In this document: positions 20,256 through 29,012 of the stretch, one piece after another | Layout: each line of letters starts with the position of its first letter | How positions within the stretch are numbered: position 1 is the stretch's first letter | Made by a program: the position numbers and the translations under genes | The notes under the pieces: generated by a model | Told to the model about the DNA's origin: nothing | Database searches by the model: none | The model's input: the letters and a program-made list of their open reading frames with translations, nothing else | Source of the DNA: Pseudomonas sp. UBA6562 | GTDB taxonomy: Bacteria; Pseudomonadota; Gammaproteobacteria; Pseudomonadales; Pseudomonadaceae | Assembly (NCBI RefSeq): GCF_002434265.1 | Contig: NZ_DJJS01000006.1 | Coordinates: 868,001 to 932,000, forward strand | Direction of reading: 5' to 3' | Length of the DNA: 64,000 nt

Positions 20256-21623
20256 TCAGGGCTTCTTGATCTTCATCGGGCGCTTCCATCCGTCGATATT
20301 GCGCTGCCGCGCGCGCCCCACCGCCAACTGCGCCGCTTCGACGTTCTGCGTGATGGTCGAACCCGCCGCCGTCGTGGCGCCCGAGCCGATATCCACAGGC
20401 GCCACCAGGGCGCTGTTGGAGCCGATGAACACGTCTTCGCCCAGCACAGTGCGGAATTTGTTCGCGCCGTCGTAGTTGCAGGTGATGGTGCCGGCGCCGA
20501 TGTTGCTGCGCGCGCCGATTTCGGCGTCGCCCAGGTAGCTCAGGTGCCCGGCCTTGGCGCCCTCGCCCAGGTGCGCGTTCTTCAGCTCCACGAAGTTACC
20601 CACATGGGCCTTGGCATCGAGCACGCTGCCTGGGCGCAAGCGGGCGAACGGGCCGGCGTCGCTGCCCTCCCCCAGTACCGCGCCGTCGAGGTGGCTGTTG
20701 GCTTTGACCACCGCGCCTTTGCGCAGGGTGCTGTCCTTGATCACGCAGTTGGGGCCGATCTGCACGTCGTCTTCGATGACCACGGTGCCTTCGAGGATCA
20801 CGTTGATGTCGATCAGCACATCGCGGCCGACGGTGACCTGACCCCGCACGTCGAAGCGCGCAGGATCGCGCAGGGTAACGCCCTGGGCCATGAGCCGGCC
20901 GGCTTCGCGGTACTGGTAGTGGCGTTCGAGCTCGGCCAGTTGCCGACGGTCGTTGGCGCCCTGCACTTCCATGGCGTGGTACGGCTGTTCGGTGGCGATC
21001 GTCAGGCCGTCGCCGACGGCCATGGCGATCACGTCGGTGAGGTAGTACTCGCCTTGGGCGTTGTCGTTCGACAGGCGATCCATCCAGTCGGCCAACCGCG
21101 CGGCCGGCAGCGCCAGGATGCCGGTGTTGCCCTCGCAAATGGCTTTCTGCGCTTCGCTGGCGTCCTTGTGCTCGACGATGGCGATCACGTGGCCTGCGTC
21201 GTTGCGCACGATGCGGCCGTAGCCGGTGGGGTCGTCCAGGGTGACGGTCAGCAAACCGAGCTGTCGCTCGGTGACCTTGGCCAGCAGGCGCTGCAGGGTG
21301 TCGACTTCGATCAAGGGCACGTCGCCGTAGAGCACCAGCACGGTGTCGGCAGTGATGGCCGGCAGCGCCTGGGCGACGGCGTGGCCGGTGCCCAGTTGCT
21401 TGTCCTGCATGACGAAATTCAGGTCGTCGGCCGCCAATCGCTCGCGTACCTGCTCGGCGCCGTGGCCGATCACCACATGGATGCCCTGGGGCTGCAGCTG
21501 GCGTGCGCTGTGGATAACGTGGCCGAGCATGGAATTGCCGGCGACCGGGTGCAGCACCTTGGGCAGCGCCGAGCGCATGCGCGTGCCCTGGCCTGCGGCG
21601 AGAATGACGATATCGAGAGACAT
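20256..21623 (-). CDS. glmU: Bifunctional GlcNAc-1-P uridyltransferase / GlcN-1-P acetyltransferase
   Basis: A 455-residue enzyme making UDP-GlcNAc for peptidoglycan and LPS. The N-terminal pyrophosphorylase domain (1-228) has the nucleotide loop LAAGQGTRMRS at 8-18 and VLYGDVPLI. The C-terminal left-handed beta-helix (about 250-455) has hexapeptide repeats (IGPNCVIKDSTLRKGAVVKA) and the acetyltransferase NYDGANKF motif. The start is MSLDIVIL, four codons into the open frame. It lies between the atp operon, from which it is separated by a strong terminator, and glmR-glmS, giving a cluster of three amino-sugar genes. Confidence 0.97.
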   Translation of the reverse strand: MSLDIVILAAGQGTRMRSALPKVLHPVAGNSMLGHVIHSARQLQPQGIHVVIGHGAEQVRERLAADDLNFVMQDKQLGTGHAVAQALPAITADTVLVLYGDVPLIEVDTLQRLLAKVTERQLGLLTVTLDDPTGYGRIVRNDAGHVIAIVEHKDASEAQKAICEGNTGILALPAARLADWMDRLSNDNAQGEYYLTDVIAMAVGDGLTIATEQPYHAMEVQGANDRRQLAELERHYQYREAGRLMAQGVTLRDPARFDVRGQVTVGRDVLIDINVILEGTVVIEDDVQIGPNCVIKDSTLRKGAVVKANSHLDGAVLGEGSDAGPFARLRPGSVLDAKAHVGNFVELKNAHLGEGAKAGHLSYLGDAEIGARSNIGAGTITCNYDGANKFRTVLGEDVFIGSNSALVAPVDIGSGATTAAGSTITQNVEAAQLAVGRARQRNIDGWKRPMKIKKP

Positions 21624-21685
21624 GGAAACTACCAATGCTGGGCGGTCAGGCGCTGACCGATGGGAAATGGGACCGCGGAAAAAGA

Positions 21686-21713
21686 AAAAGGGTAGCCGAT
21701 GGCTACCCTTTTT
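21686..21713. terminator. Strong terminator of the atp operon
   Basis: AAAAGGGTAGCC, GAT loop, GGCTACCCTTTT: a long stem with A/T runs on both sides, lying 27 bases after the atpC stop (minus strand) and upstream of glmU. It can act in both directions but serves atpC. Confidence 0.88.
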
Positions 21714-21739
21714 CTCAATCTACCTGAAGCCTGACGGTG

Positions 21740-22165
21740 TTAGCCGCCGAACTTCTTGCGGATCTGCTGGACGGTGCGCAGCTGCGCTGCAGCCTCGGCC
21801 AAGCGCGCGGACGCGGCGCTGTAGTCGAAGTCGGCACCTTTTTCGTTCAGGGCCTGCTCGGCTGCCTTGACGGCGTTCTGAGCAGAAGCTTCGTCCAGGT
21901 CTGCAGCACGTTGCACGGTATCGGCAAGCACCTTGACCATGTTCGGCTGCACTTCGAGGAAACCACCGGAGATGTAGAACACCTCGCGATCGCCGCCCTG
22001 CTTGGTCAGCGTGATCGGACCAGGCTTGAGATTGGTGATCAGCGGCGCGTGGCCCGGAGCGATACCAAGATCGCCCAGGTTACCGTGCGCAACTACCATC
22101 TCGACCAGGCCGGAGAAAATCTCTCCTTCCGCGCTGACGATATCGCAATGGACTGTCATAGCCAT
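21740..22165 (-). CDS. atpC: ATP synthase F1 subunit epsilon
   Basis: A 141-residue subunit of the central stalk that also inhibits ATP hydrolysis. The N-terminal beta-sandwich (1-85; GILGIAPGHAPLIT-like DLGIAPGHAPLITNLKPG) is followed by two C-terminal helices (about 90-138; ALNEKGADFDYSAASARLAE). It is the last gene of the operon, 44 bases after atpD, with a GC hairpin in the gap, and is followed by a clear terminator. Confidence 0.96.
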   Translation of the reverse strand: MAMTVHCDIVSAEGEIFSGLVEMVVAHGNLGDLGIAPGHAPLITNLKPGPITLTKQGGDREVFYISGGFLEVQPNMVKVLADTVQRAADLDEASAQNAVKAAEQALNEKGADFDYSAASARLAEAAAQLRTVQQIRKKFGG

Positions 22166-22186
22166 CTGCTTGCCTCAACCTGATTA

Positions 22187-22204
22187 GCGCCCCTTGCGGG
22201 GCGC
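22187..22204 (-). other. Intercistronic hairpin, atpD-atpC
   Basis: GCGCCCC (22187-22193), loop TTGC, GGGGCGC (22198-22204): a perfect 7-bp GC stem immediately after the atpD stop at 22210. No T-run follows. Confidence 0.55.
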
Positions 22205-22209
22205 CGGGA

Positions 22210-23586
22210 TTACAGTTTCTTGGCTTTCTCAACCGCTTCTTCGATGCCGCCGACCATGTAGAACGCTTGTTCTGGCAGGTGGTCGTAGTCACCTTTGAGG
22301 ATGCCGCTGAAGCCAGCGATGGTGTCTTTCAGGGAAACGTATTTGCCCGATGCACCGGTGAAGACTTCGGCCACGAAGAACGGCTGCGACAGGAAGCGCT
22401 GGATCTTACGAGCGCGCGATACCAGTTGCTTGTCGGCTTCGGACAGTTCGTCCATACCCAGGATGGCGATGATGTCTTTCAGCTCTTTGTAGCGCTGCAG
22501 GACATACTGGACGCCACGGGCGGTGTCGTAGTGCTCGTTGCCGATCACGTTCGGGTCCAGCTGGCGCGAAGTCGAGTCCAGTGGATCGACCGCTGGGTAG
22601 ATACCCAGGGAGGCGATGTCACGGGACAGTACGACGGTGGCGTCCAAGTGGGCGAAGGTGGTCGCCGGCGATGGGTCGGTCAAGTCGTCCGCTGGTACGT
22701 ATACCGCCTGGATCGAGGTGATCGAACCTTGCTTGGTGGAGGTGATGCGCTCTTGCAGAACGCCCATCTCTTCGGCCAGGGTCGGCTGGTAGCCTACTGC
22801 CGACGGCATACGGCCGAGCAGTGCGGACACTTCGGTACCGGCCAGGGTGTAACGGTAGATGTTGTCGACGAACAGCAGAACGTCGTTACCTTCGTCACGG
22901 AACTTCTCGGCCATGGTCAGGCCGGTCAGTGCCACGCGCAGACGGTTTCCTGGCGGCTCGTTCATCTGGCCGTAGACCAGCGCAACCTTGTCCAGAACGT
23001 TCGAGTCCTTCATCTCGTGGTAGAAGTCGTTACCCTCACGAGTACGCTCGCCCACACCGGCGAACACGGAATAACCGCTGTGCTCGATGGCGATGTTACG
23101 GATCAGTTCCATCATGTTGACGGTCTTGCCGACACCGGCACCACCGAACAGACCGACTTTACCGCCCTTGGCGAACGGGCAGACCAGGTCGATGACCTTG
23201 ATGCCGGTTTCCAGCAGGTCGTTGCCGCCTGCTTGTTCAGCGAAGGAAGGCGCGGCGCGGTGAATGCCCCAGCGCTCTTCTTCGCCGATCGGGCCAGCTT
23301 CGTCGATCGGGTTGCCCAAGACGTCCATGATGCGGCCCAGGGTGGCCTTGCCGACTGGCACGGAGATGGCGGCACCGGTATCGGTGACGTCCAGACCGCG
23401 CTTCAAGCCTTCGGTGGAGCCCATCGCAATGGTACGAACCACGCCGTCGCCCAGCTGCTGCTGAACTTCGAGGGTGGTTTCCGCGCCTTGTACTTTCAGC
23501 GCGTTGTAAACACTCGGCACGACGTCACGTGGGAATTCCACGTCGATGACGGCGCCGATGATTTGAACGATACGTCCGCTACTCAT
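22210..23586 (-). CDS. atpD: ATP synthase F1 subunit beta
   Basis: A 458-residue catalytic subunit. The P-loop GGAGVGKT is at 148-155, the Walker B strand DVLLFVDNIYRYTLAG follows, and the DELSEAD (DELSEED-type) loop is near the C-terminus. It forms the alpha3beta3 ring that makes ATP from ADP and phosphate during rotation. It follows atpG by 27 bases. Confidence 0.98.
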   Translation of the reverse strand: MSSGRIVQIIGAVIDVEFPRDVVPSVYNALKVQGAETTLEVQQQLGDGVVRTIAMGSTEGLKRGLDVTDTGAAISVPVGKATLGRIMDVLGNPIDEAGPIGEEERWGIHRAAPSFAEQAGGNDLLETGIKVIDLVCPFAKGGKVGLFGGAGVGKTVNMMELIRNIAIEHSGYSVFAGVGERTREGNDFYHEMKDSNVLDKVALVYGQMNEPPGNRLRVALTGLTMAEKFRDEGNDVLLFVDNIYRYTLAGTEVSALLGRMPSAVGYQPTLAEEMGVLQERITSTKQGSITSIQAVYVPADDLTDPSPATTFAHLDATVVLSRDIASLGIYPAVDPLDSTSRQLDPNVIGNEHYDTARGVQYVLQRYKELKDIIAILGMDELSEADKQLVSRARKIQRFLSQPFFVAEVFTGASGKYVSLKDTIAGFSGILKGDYDHLPEQAFYMVGGIEEAVEKAKKL

Positions 23587-23613
23587 AGCTGGATCCTCTG
23601 AATATGTGAACCG

Positions 23614-24474
23614 TTAAACCGCGGCAGCGCCGCCGACGATTTCCGAGATCTCCTGGGTGATCGCAGCCTGACGCGCCTTGTTGTAGATCAGCTGGAGTTC
23701 GCTGATCAGGTCACCGGCGTTGTCTGTGGCGTTCTTCATGGCGATCATCCGGGCCGCTTGTTCAGCGGCGTTGTTCTCGACCACCGCCTGATAGACCTGC
23801 GATTCCACGTAACGCACCATCAGGCCGTCCAGCAGCTCTTTGGCATCGGGTTCGTAGAGGTAGTCCCAGTGGTGCTTGAGTTCTTGATCCGGGGTTGCAA
23901 CCAACGGTACCAACTGCTCGACCGTAGGTTTTTGCGTCATGGTATTGATGAACTTGTTCGACACCACGCTGAGACGGTCGATACGGCCATCGAGGTAGGC
24001 ATCGAGCATCACCTTGACGGAGCCGATCAGATCGTTGATCGATGGCGCCTCGCCCAAGTGGCTGATGGCTGCTACGACGTTGCCGCCAAAGCTGCGGAAG
24101 AAAGCCGCACCCTTGCTGCCGATCACGCACAGGTCGACTTCGACGCCCTGTTCGCGGTTGTCGTTCATGTCCTTGACCAAGGCCTTGAACAGGTTGGTAT
24201 TCAAGCCGCCGCACAGACCACGGTCACTGCTCACCACGATATAACCGGCGCGCTTCACAGGGCGGTCGATCATGAACGAGTGGCGGTATTCCGGGTTGGC
24301 GTTGGCCAGATGACCGATCACCTGGCGGATACGCTCCGCATAAGGACGGCTAGCAGCCATGCGCAGTTGAGCCTTGCGCATTTTGCTGACCGCCACTTTT
24401 TCCATGGCGCTGGTAATCTTTTGCGTGCTTTTGATGCTCGCAATCTTACTGCGAATCTCTTTTGCGCCTGCCAT
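23614..24474 (-). CDS. atpG: ATP synthase F1 subunit gamma
   Basis: A 286-residue rotor subunit with the two long terminal helices that fit inside the alpha3beta3 ring. The N-terminal helix (MAGAKEIRSKIASIKSTQKI) and the C-terminal helix (ELQLIYNKARQAAITQEISE) both match the family, and the conserved SDRGLCGGLN segment is present near residue 85. It lies 49 bases after atpA, and that gap contains a GC hairpin. Confidence 0.97.
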   Translation of the reverse strand: MAGAKEIRSKIASIKSTQKITSAMEKVAVSKMRKAQLRMAASRPYAERIRQVIGHLANANPEYRHSFMIDRPVKRAGYIVVSSDRGLCGGLNTNLFKALVKDMNDNREQGVEVDLCVIGSKGAAFFRSFGGNVVAAISHLGEAPSINDLIGSVKVMLDAYLDGRIDRLSVVSNKFINTMTQKPTVEQLVPLVATPDQELKHHWDYLYEPDAKELLDGLMVRYVESQVYQAVVENNAAEQAARMIAMKNATDNAGDLISELQLIYNKARQAAITQEISEIVGGAAAV

Positions 24475-24496
24475 GTATCACCTATCAGGTTAGCAA

Positions 24497-24517
24497 GCGG
24501 GGGCACGAAGCCCCCGC
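24497..24517 (-). other. Intercistronic hairpin, atpA-atpG
   Basis: GCGGGGGC (24497-24504), loop ACGAA, GCCCCCGC (24510-24517): a perfect 8-bp GC stem just after the atpA stop at 24524, with no T-run. Confidence 0.6.
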
Positions 24518-24523
24518 TGCGGC

Positions 24524-26068
24524 TTACCAGGTCTGGGTGGCCTTGAACTTCTCGATGCCGGCTTTGAGGCCTGCGTCGATTTCGTCGTTGAAGTCGCCCT
24601 TGACGTTGATCTTGGCCATCAAATCGGCGTGATCGCGGTTGAAGAAGCCGATCAGTGCTTGTTCGAAGCTGCCGATCTTGGCGATTTCGACGTCGGTCAG
24701 GAAGCCACGCTCAGCGGCGTACAGCGACAGCGCCATGTCCGCGATGGACATTGGAGCGTATTGCTTCTGCTTCATCAGCTCGGTGACGCGCTGACCATGC
24801 TCGAGCTGCTTGCGGGTCGCTTCGTCCAGATCGGACGCGAACTGGGCGAAGGCCGCCAGTTCACGGTACTGAGCCAGCGCGGTACGGATACCGCCGGACA
24901 GCTTCTTGATGATCTTGGTCTGAGCGGCACCACCTACACGCGATACCGAAACACCGGCGTTCACTGCAGGACGGATGCCCGAGTTGAACATGGCCGATTC
25001 CAGGAAGATCTGACCGTCGGTGATGGAAATCACGTTGGTCGGAACGAACGCGGAAACGTCGCCCGCCTGGGTTTCGATGATCGGCAGTGCGGTCAGCGAG
25101 CCGGTCTTGCCGACTACGGCACCGTTGGTGAACTTCTCGACGTACTCTTCGGAAACGCGCGATGCACGCTCCAGCAGACGGGAGTGGAGATAGAACACGT
25201 CGCCTGGGTACGCTTCGCGTCCTGGCGGACGGCGCAGCAGCAGGGAGATCTGACGGTAGGCCACGGCCTGCTTGGACAGGTCGTCGTAGACGATCAGTGC
25301 GTCTTCGCCGCGGTCACGGAAGTATTCGCCCATGGTGCAGCCGGCATAAGGTGCCAGGAACTGCAGTGCGGCCGATTCCGAGGCGCTGGCGGCAACGATG
25401 ATGGTGTTGGCCAGGGCACCGTTTTCTTCCAGCTTGCGCACGACGTTGGCGATGGTCGACTGCTTCTGGCCGACGGCCACGTAGACGCAGAAGATGCCGC
25501 TGTCTTTCTGGTTGATGATCGCGTCGATCGCCAGAGCGGTCTTACCGATCTGACGGTCACCGATGATCAGCTCGCGCTGGCCACGGCCGACCGGGATCAT
25601 GGCATCGACAGCCTTGTAGCCAGTCTGTACAGGCTGGTCTACCGACTTACGCCAGATCACGCCCGGTGCGACTTTCTCGACGGCGTCGGTTTCGGTGGTG
25701 GCCAGTGGGCCCTTACCGTCAACCGGGTTGCCCAGGGCGTCGACGACGCGGCCCAGCAGGCCTTTGCCGACCGGCACTTCGAGGATGCGACCGGTGCACT
25801 TGGCGCTCATGCCTTCGGCCAGGGAGGTATAACCACCCAGGATGACGGCACCGACGGAATCTTGCTCCAGGTTCAGCGCCATACCGTAGACGCCGCCTGG
25901 GAACTCGATCATTTCGCCGTACATGACGTCGGCCAAGCCGTGGATCCGGACGATACCGTCGGAAACGCTGACTACGGTGCCTTCGTTACGGGCTTGGGAG
26001 CTGACATCGAGTTTCTCGATGCGGCCCTTGATGATTTCACTAATTTCGGAAGGATTGAGTTGCTGCAT
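24524..26068 (-). CDS. atpA: ATP synthase F1 subunit alpha
   Basis: A 514-residue regulatory subunit of the F1 ring, the normal length for gamma-proteobacteria. The nucleotide-binding loop GDRQIGKT is at 170-177 (many other bacteria have GDRQTGKT), the arginine-finger region is SVSRVGGAAQTKIIKKLSG, and the N-terminus begins MQQLNPSEISEIIK. It lies 21 bases after atpH. Confidence 0.98.
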   Translation of the reverse strand: MQQLNPSEISEIIKGRIEKLDVSSQARNEGTVVSVSDGIVRIHGLADVMYGEMIEFPGGVYGMALNLEQDSVGAVILGGYTSLAEGMSAKCTGRILEVPVGKGLLGRVVDALGNPVDGKGPLATTETDAVEKVAPGVIWRKSVDQPVQTGYKAVDAMIPVGRGQRELIIGDRQIGKTALAIDAIINQKDSGIFCVYVAVGQKQSTIANVVRKLEENGALANTIIVAASASESAALQFLAPYAGCTMGEYFRDRGEDALIVYDDLSKQAVAYRQISLLLRRPPGREAYPGDVFYLHSRLLERASRVSEEYVEKFTNGAVVGKTGSLTALPIIETQAGDVSAFVPTNVISITDGQIFLESAMFNSGIRPAVNAGVSVSRVGGAAQTKIIKKLSGGIRTALAQYRELAAFAQFASDLDEATRKQLEHGQRVTELMKQKQYAPMSIADMALSLYAAERGFLTDVEIAKIGSFEQALIGFFNRDHADLMAKINVKGDFNDEIDAGLKAGIEKFKATQTW

Positions 26069-26089
26069 TGCTCTGCTGCCCCTTCAAAC

Positions 26090-26626
26090 TCAAGATTTCA
26101 ATGCTTCGGCCAGTTTCGCGATCTTGCCGCGAACAGAGCCATCGATTACCAGGTCGCCTGCGCGGATGACGACGCCGCCGATCAGGCTGGCATCCTCCGA
26201 CGCGTGCAGGCGAACTTCCTGGCCTAGCCGTGCACTGAGAACCTTGGCGAGTTTGTCTTGCTGTTCTTGGTTCAATGCGAAAGCACTGGTGACTTCCACA
26301 TCGACGGATTTCTCCTGTTCGGCCTTGTACAGGTCGAACAGCGACGCGATCTCCGGCAGAAGCAGGAGGCGGTCGTTTTCCGCAACGACGTGGATGAAAT
26401 TACGTGCTTGTGCATCGAACTTGTCACCGCACACGTCAATGAACGTGGCGGCCTTTTCTGCGCTCGTCAGTCGCGGGGCCTTGAGCAGGCGCTGCATCGT
26501 ATCGTCTTCCGATACCGCAGCAGCCAGGCCGAGCATGGCTGACCAATTGGCCAGTTGCTGCTGGGCCTGGGCATGCTCAAAGGCAGCCTTAGCGTAAGGT
26601 CGGGCCAACGTGGTCAGTTCTGCCAT
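26090..26626 (-). CDS. atpH: ATP synthase F1 subunit delta
   Basis: A 178-residue peripheral-stalk protein linking the top of F1 to subunit b. It begins MAELTTLARPYAKAAFEHA, the typical OSCP/delta start. The N-terminal helical bundle (about 1-105) is followed by the conserved C-terminal segment EDASLIGGVVIRAGDLVIDG. It is 12 bases after atpF. Confidence 0.97.
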   Translation of the reverse strand: MAELTTLARPYAKAAFEHAQAQQQLANWSAMLGLAAAVSEDDTMQRLLKAPRLTSAEKAATFIDVCGDKFDAQARNFIHVVAENDRLLLLPEIASLFDLYKAEQEKSVDVEVTSAFALNQEQQDKLAKVLSARLGQEVRLHASEDASLIGGVVIRAGDLVIDGSVRGKIAKLAEALKS

Positions 26627-26638
26627 GATCGCCCTCGC

Positions 26639-27109
26639 TTAAATTTCAGCGGCCAGTTTGTTAACCAGCTCCGCATGCGCGTTTTGATCGATTGTGGCGC
26701 CAAGGATCTTTTCAGCACCGCCAACGGCCAGGGCACCCACTTGGGCACGCAGGGCGTCTTTGACGCTGTTCAGTTCCTGTTCGATCTCGGCCTGAGCCTG
26801 AGCCTTCACGCGGTCAGCTTCGACACGGGCCTGTTCACGGGCCTCGTCTACCAGCTGAGCAGCACGTTTCTTGCTCTGCTCAATGATTTCAGCCGCCTGT
26901 GCTTTTGCTTCGCGCAGTTGCTGACCCGCTTTTTCTTGGGCCAGCTCCAGGTCACGAGCAGCGCGGTTGGCAGCGTCCAGGCCGTCGGCAATCTTCTTCT
27001 GACGCTCGTGCAGAGCAGTGATGACCGGAGGCCATACATACTTCATGCAGAAGACGACAAAAATCAGGAAAGCAACGGATTGGCCAATCAGGGTTGCATT
27101 AATATTCAC
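26639..27109 (-). CDS. atpF: ATP synthase Fo subunit b
   Basis: A 156-residue stator protein with a single N-terminal membrane helix (about 7-27; LIGQSVAFLIFVVFCMKYVW). A long charged amphipathic helix follows (about 30-140) that dimerises and reaches F1 (ELAQEKAGQQLREAKAQAAE). Length and architecture are those of E. coli subunit b. It lies 58 bases after atpE. Confidence 0.97.
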   Translation of the reverse strand: MNINATLIGQSVAFLIFVVFCMKYVWPPVITALHERQKKIADGLDAANRAARDLELAQEKAGQQLREAKAQAAEIIEQSKKRAAQLVDEAREQARVEADRVKAQAQAEIEQELNSVKDALRAQVGALAVGGAEKILGATIDQNAHAELVNKLAAEI

Positions 27110-27167
27110 GCCAACACCTCGCTCGGTCTTCGTTCATCACAGCCATTCACTCGTTGGAAACGAGTGA

Positions 27168-27425
27168 TCAGCCGGCGATCTGACCAACGAAGGGGTTTGC
27201 GAAGGTGAAGAACAGGGCGATACCAACGCCGATCATGGTTACGGCGTCGAGCAGGCCCGCAACGATGAACATCTTGACCTGCAGCATCGGCACCATTTCT
27301 GGCTGACGAGCAGCGCCTTCCAGGAATTTGCCGCCCAGCAGGCCGAAACCAATGGCGGTACCCAGAGCACCCAGACCGATCAGCAGAGCAACAGCGATAG
27401 CGGTAAGACCAACTACAGTTTCCAT
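27168..27425 (-). CDS. atpE: ATP synthase Fo subunit c
   Basis: An 85-residue hairpin of two membrane helices that forms the proton-driven ring. The ion-binding carboxylate is D60 in [12 protein letters not shown], which indicates proton rather than sodium coupling because the sodium-binding Gln/Thr/Ser set is absent. The conserved polar loop is ARQPEM. It follows atpB after a 145-base gap that carries a C/G-rich hairpin; such gaps before atpE often raise its translation. Confidence 0.98.
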
Positions 27426-27524
27426 CTTTCCTCCCGACTTTTACGTCGTATTGGTTAGGTTTTTCAGTTTGAAGCGATAAACGGGATCGTTCGGTACAAC
27501 TGCCCTTGCGGACGTTTTAAGCCC

Positions 27525-27545
27525 TCCCCCCAAACAGCGGGGGGA
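27525..27545 (-). other. G/C-run hairpin in the atpB-atpE gap
   Basis: TCCCCCC (27525-27531) can pair with GGGGGGA (27539-27545) around a seven-base loop containing AAACAG. It follows the atpB stop by about 25 bases on the minus strand. There is no proper T-run; TTAAAAC follows at some distance. Confidence 0.55.
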
Positions 27546-27570
27546 AGACTATCAGACACGCCAGGCGGTC

Positions 27571-28440
27571 TTAATGATTATCTTCGTGGGCCATCGACAG
27601 GTAGACGATGGTCAGCATCATGAAGATGAAAGCTTGCAGGGTGATGATCAGGATGTGGAACACCGCCCACGCCCACTGCAGCACCACACCCAGGCCGCTC
27701 AGCCAGAGCAGGCCGGAACCGAACATGACCGCGATCAGGATGAACACCAGCTCGCCGGCGTACATGTTGCCGAACAGTCGCAGTGCCAACGAGATCGGCT
27801 TGGCGATCAGGGTGACGAACTCGAGCAGGAAGTTGACCGGAATCAGCAGGATCTGCAGGAAGATGTTCTTGCTGCCGAACGGGTGCAGGGTCAGCTCACC
27901 GATGAAGCCGCCCAGGCCCTTGACCTTGATGCTGTAGAAGATGATCAGCGCGAACACGCAGAAGGCCATGGCCAGGGTCGCGTTCGGGTCGGTGGTGGAA
28001 ACGGCGCGGAACGGAATGTGCGGATCGCCCGAGATCAGGATCGCCAGTTGCGGGATCCAGTCGACGGGAATCAGGTCGACGGCGTTCATCAGGAAGACCC
28101 AGACGAAAATGGTCAGCGCCAGCGGTGCGATCACCGGGCTGCGGCCGTGGAAGGAGTCCTTCACGCTGCCGTGGACGAAGTCCACCATCACTTCGACGAA
28201 GTTCTGCAGGCCGCCAGGCTGACCGGAAGTGGCCTTCTTGGCTGCCAGACGGAAGATGAACAGGAAGATCAGACCCAGGGCGACCGACCAGCCGAGCGTG
28301 TCCACGTGGAACGCCCAGAAGCCCATCGCTTTGGCTTCCGCAGCCGAATGGGCGAAGCCCCAGGTGCCGTCTGGTAGTTGACCGTAGGTCAGGTTCTGCA
28401 AGTGGTGCTGGATATAGCCCGAAGCGGTTTCTGCTGCCAT
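27571..28440 (-). CDS. atpB: ATP synthase Fo subunit a
   Basis: A 289-residue membrane protein that forms the proton half-channels. The essential arginine is in KPISLALRLFGNMYAGE, and the conserved C-terminal helices (TLQAFIFMMLTIVYLSMAHE) are present. About six membrane segments can be counted. It is preceded by atpI at 16 bases. Confidence 0.97.
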   Translation of the reverse strand: MAAETASGYIQHHLQNLTYGQLPDGTWGFAHSAAEAKAMGFWAFHVDTLGWSVALGLIFLFIFRLAAKKATSGQPGGLQNFVEVMVDFVHGSVKDSFHGRSPVIAPLALTIFVWVFLMNAVDLIPVDWIPQLAILISGDPHIPFRAVSTTDPNATLAMAFCVFALIIFYSIKVKGLGGFIGELTLHPFGSKNIFLQILLIPVNFLLEFVTLIAKPISLALRLFGNMYAGELVFILIAVMFGSGLLWLSGLGVVLQWAWAVFHILIITLQAFIFMMLTIVYLSMAHEDNH

Positions 28441-28456
28441 GGTTGCCTCAAACGCC

Positions 28457-28864
28457 CTAAGGTCTCGAAAGTCTTTTATTCATGAGCAGGGGTGCGAACC
28501 AACTGACCAGAAGGGTCAGTACGAAGACGCCGAATACAGCCAGCGGCTCCAGGGGTTTCACGCCTGCGAAGGTCAGTGCGAACAGCACTGCCGTCAAAAT
28601 CATCTTGCCTGCCTCGCCCGCATAGAACGACTTGACGATGGCCTGTGCTGCCCTGGCACCGCTGAAGCGGAATGCCTTCCAGGCGAAGTACAGATTCGGT
28701 AGCCAGGCAATCAGCCCTCCGCAGAGACTCGAATAGCCACCGACCGCGCCTTGCCACAGCCACAACACCAGAGTCGCCAGCAGGAAAACGATGCATTGAG
28801 CCAGCAGTACCGGAAAAACCGCCCAGCGATGGAAAGGCAGGCGGTTTGGCGTGCGGATTTCCAT
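28457..28864 (-). CDS. atpI: ATP synthase assembly/associated protein I
   Basis: A 135-residue protein with four membrane helices, the first gene of the atp operon, which assists c-ring assembly and perhaps Mg2+ supply in other bacteria. It starts MEIRTPNRLPFHRWAVFPV; GAGGAG lies eight bases before this ATG, which makes 28864 preferable to the open codon at 28894. It is not required for ATP synthase activity in E. coli, and sequence conservation is lower than in its neighbours. Confidence 0.9.
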   Translation of the reverse strand: MEIRTPNRLPFHRWAVFPVLLAQCIVFLLATLVLWLWQGAVGGYSSLCGGLIAWLPNLYFAWKAFRFSGARAAQAIVKSFYAGEAGKMILTAVLFALTFAGVKPLEPLAVFGVFVLTLLVSWFAPLLMNKRLSRP

Positions 28865-28939
28865 CACAACTGCTCCTCGAAAGTCGACCGTCAAGCCAGC
28901 AACGACTTGGCATAATTTGTGCCGACAAAATGCGCGCAG

Positions 28940-28968
28940 AGTATAGGGGTGGATTAACCCCTATTCAA
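28940..28968 (-). promoter_or_regulatory. Sigma-70 promoter of the atp operon
   Basis: On the minus strand TTGAAT (28968-28963) and TATACT (28945-28940) are separated by exactly 17 bases, about 75 bases before the atpI start. The spacer contains an inverted repeat, ATAGGGGT/ACCCCTAT (28943-28964). Confidence 0.7.
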
Positions 28969-29012
28969 CTCTTGGTAGTGATTTCCGCCTACACGCTACA
29001 ACCGCAATTGTT

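Noticed and set aside
28298..28313. parS-like GTGTCCACGTGGAACG in atpB
   Set aside because: Only 12 of 16 bases match and the left arm is lost.
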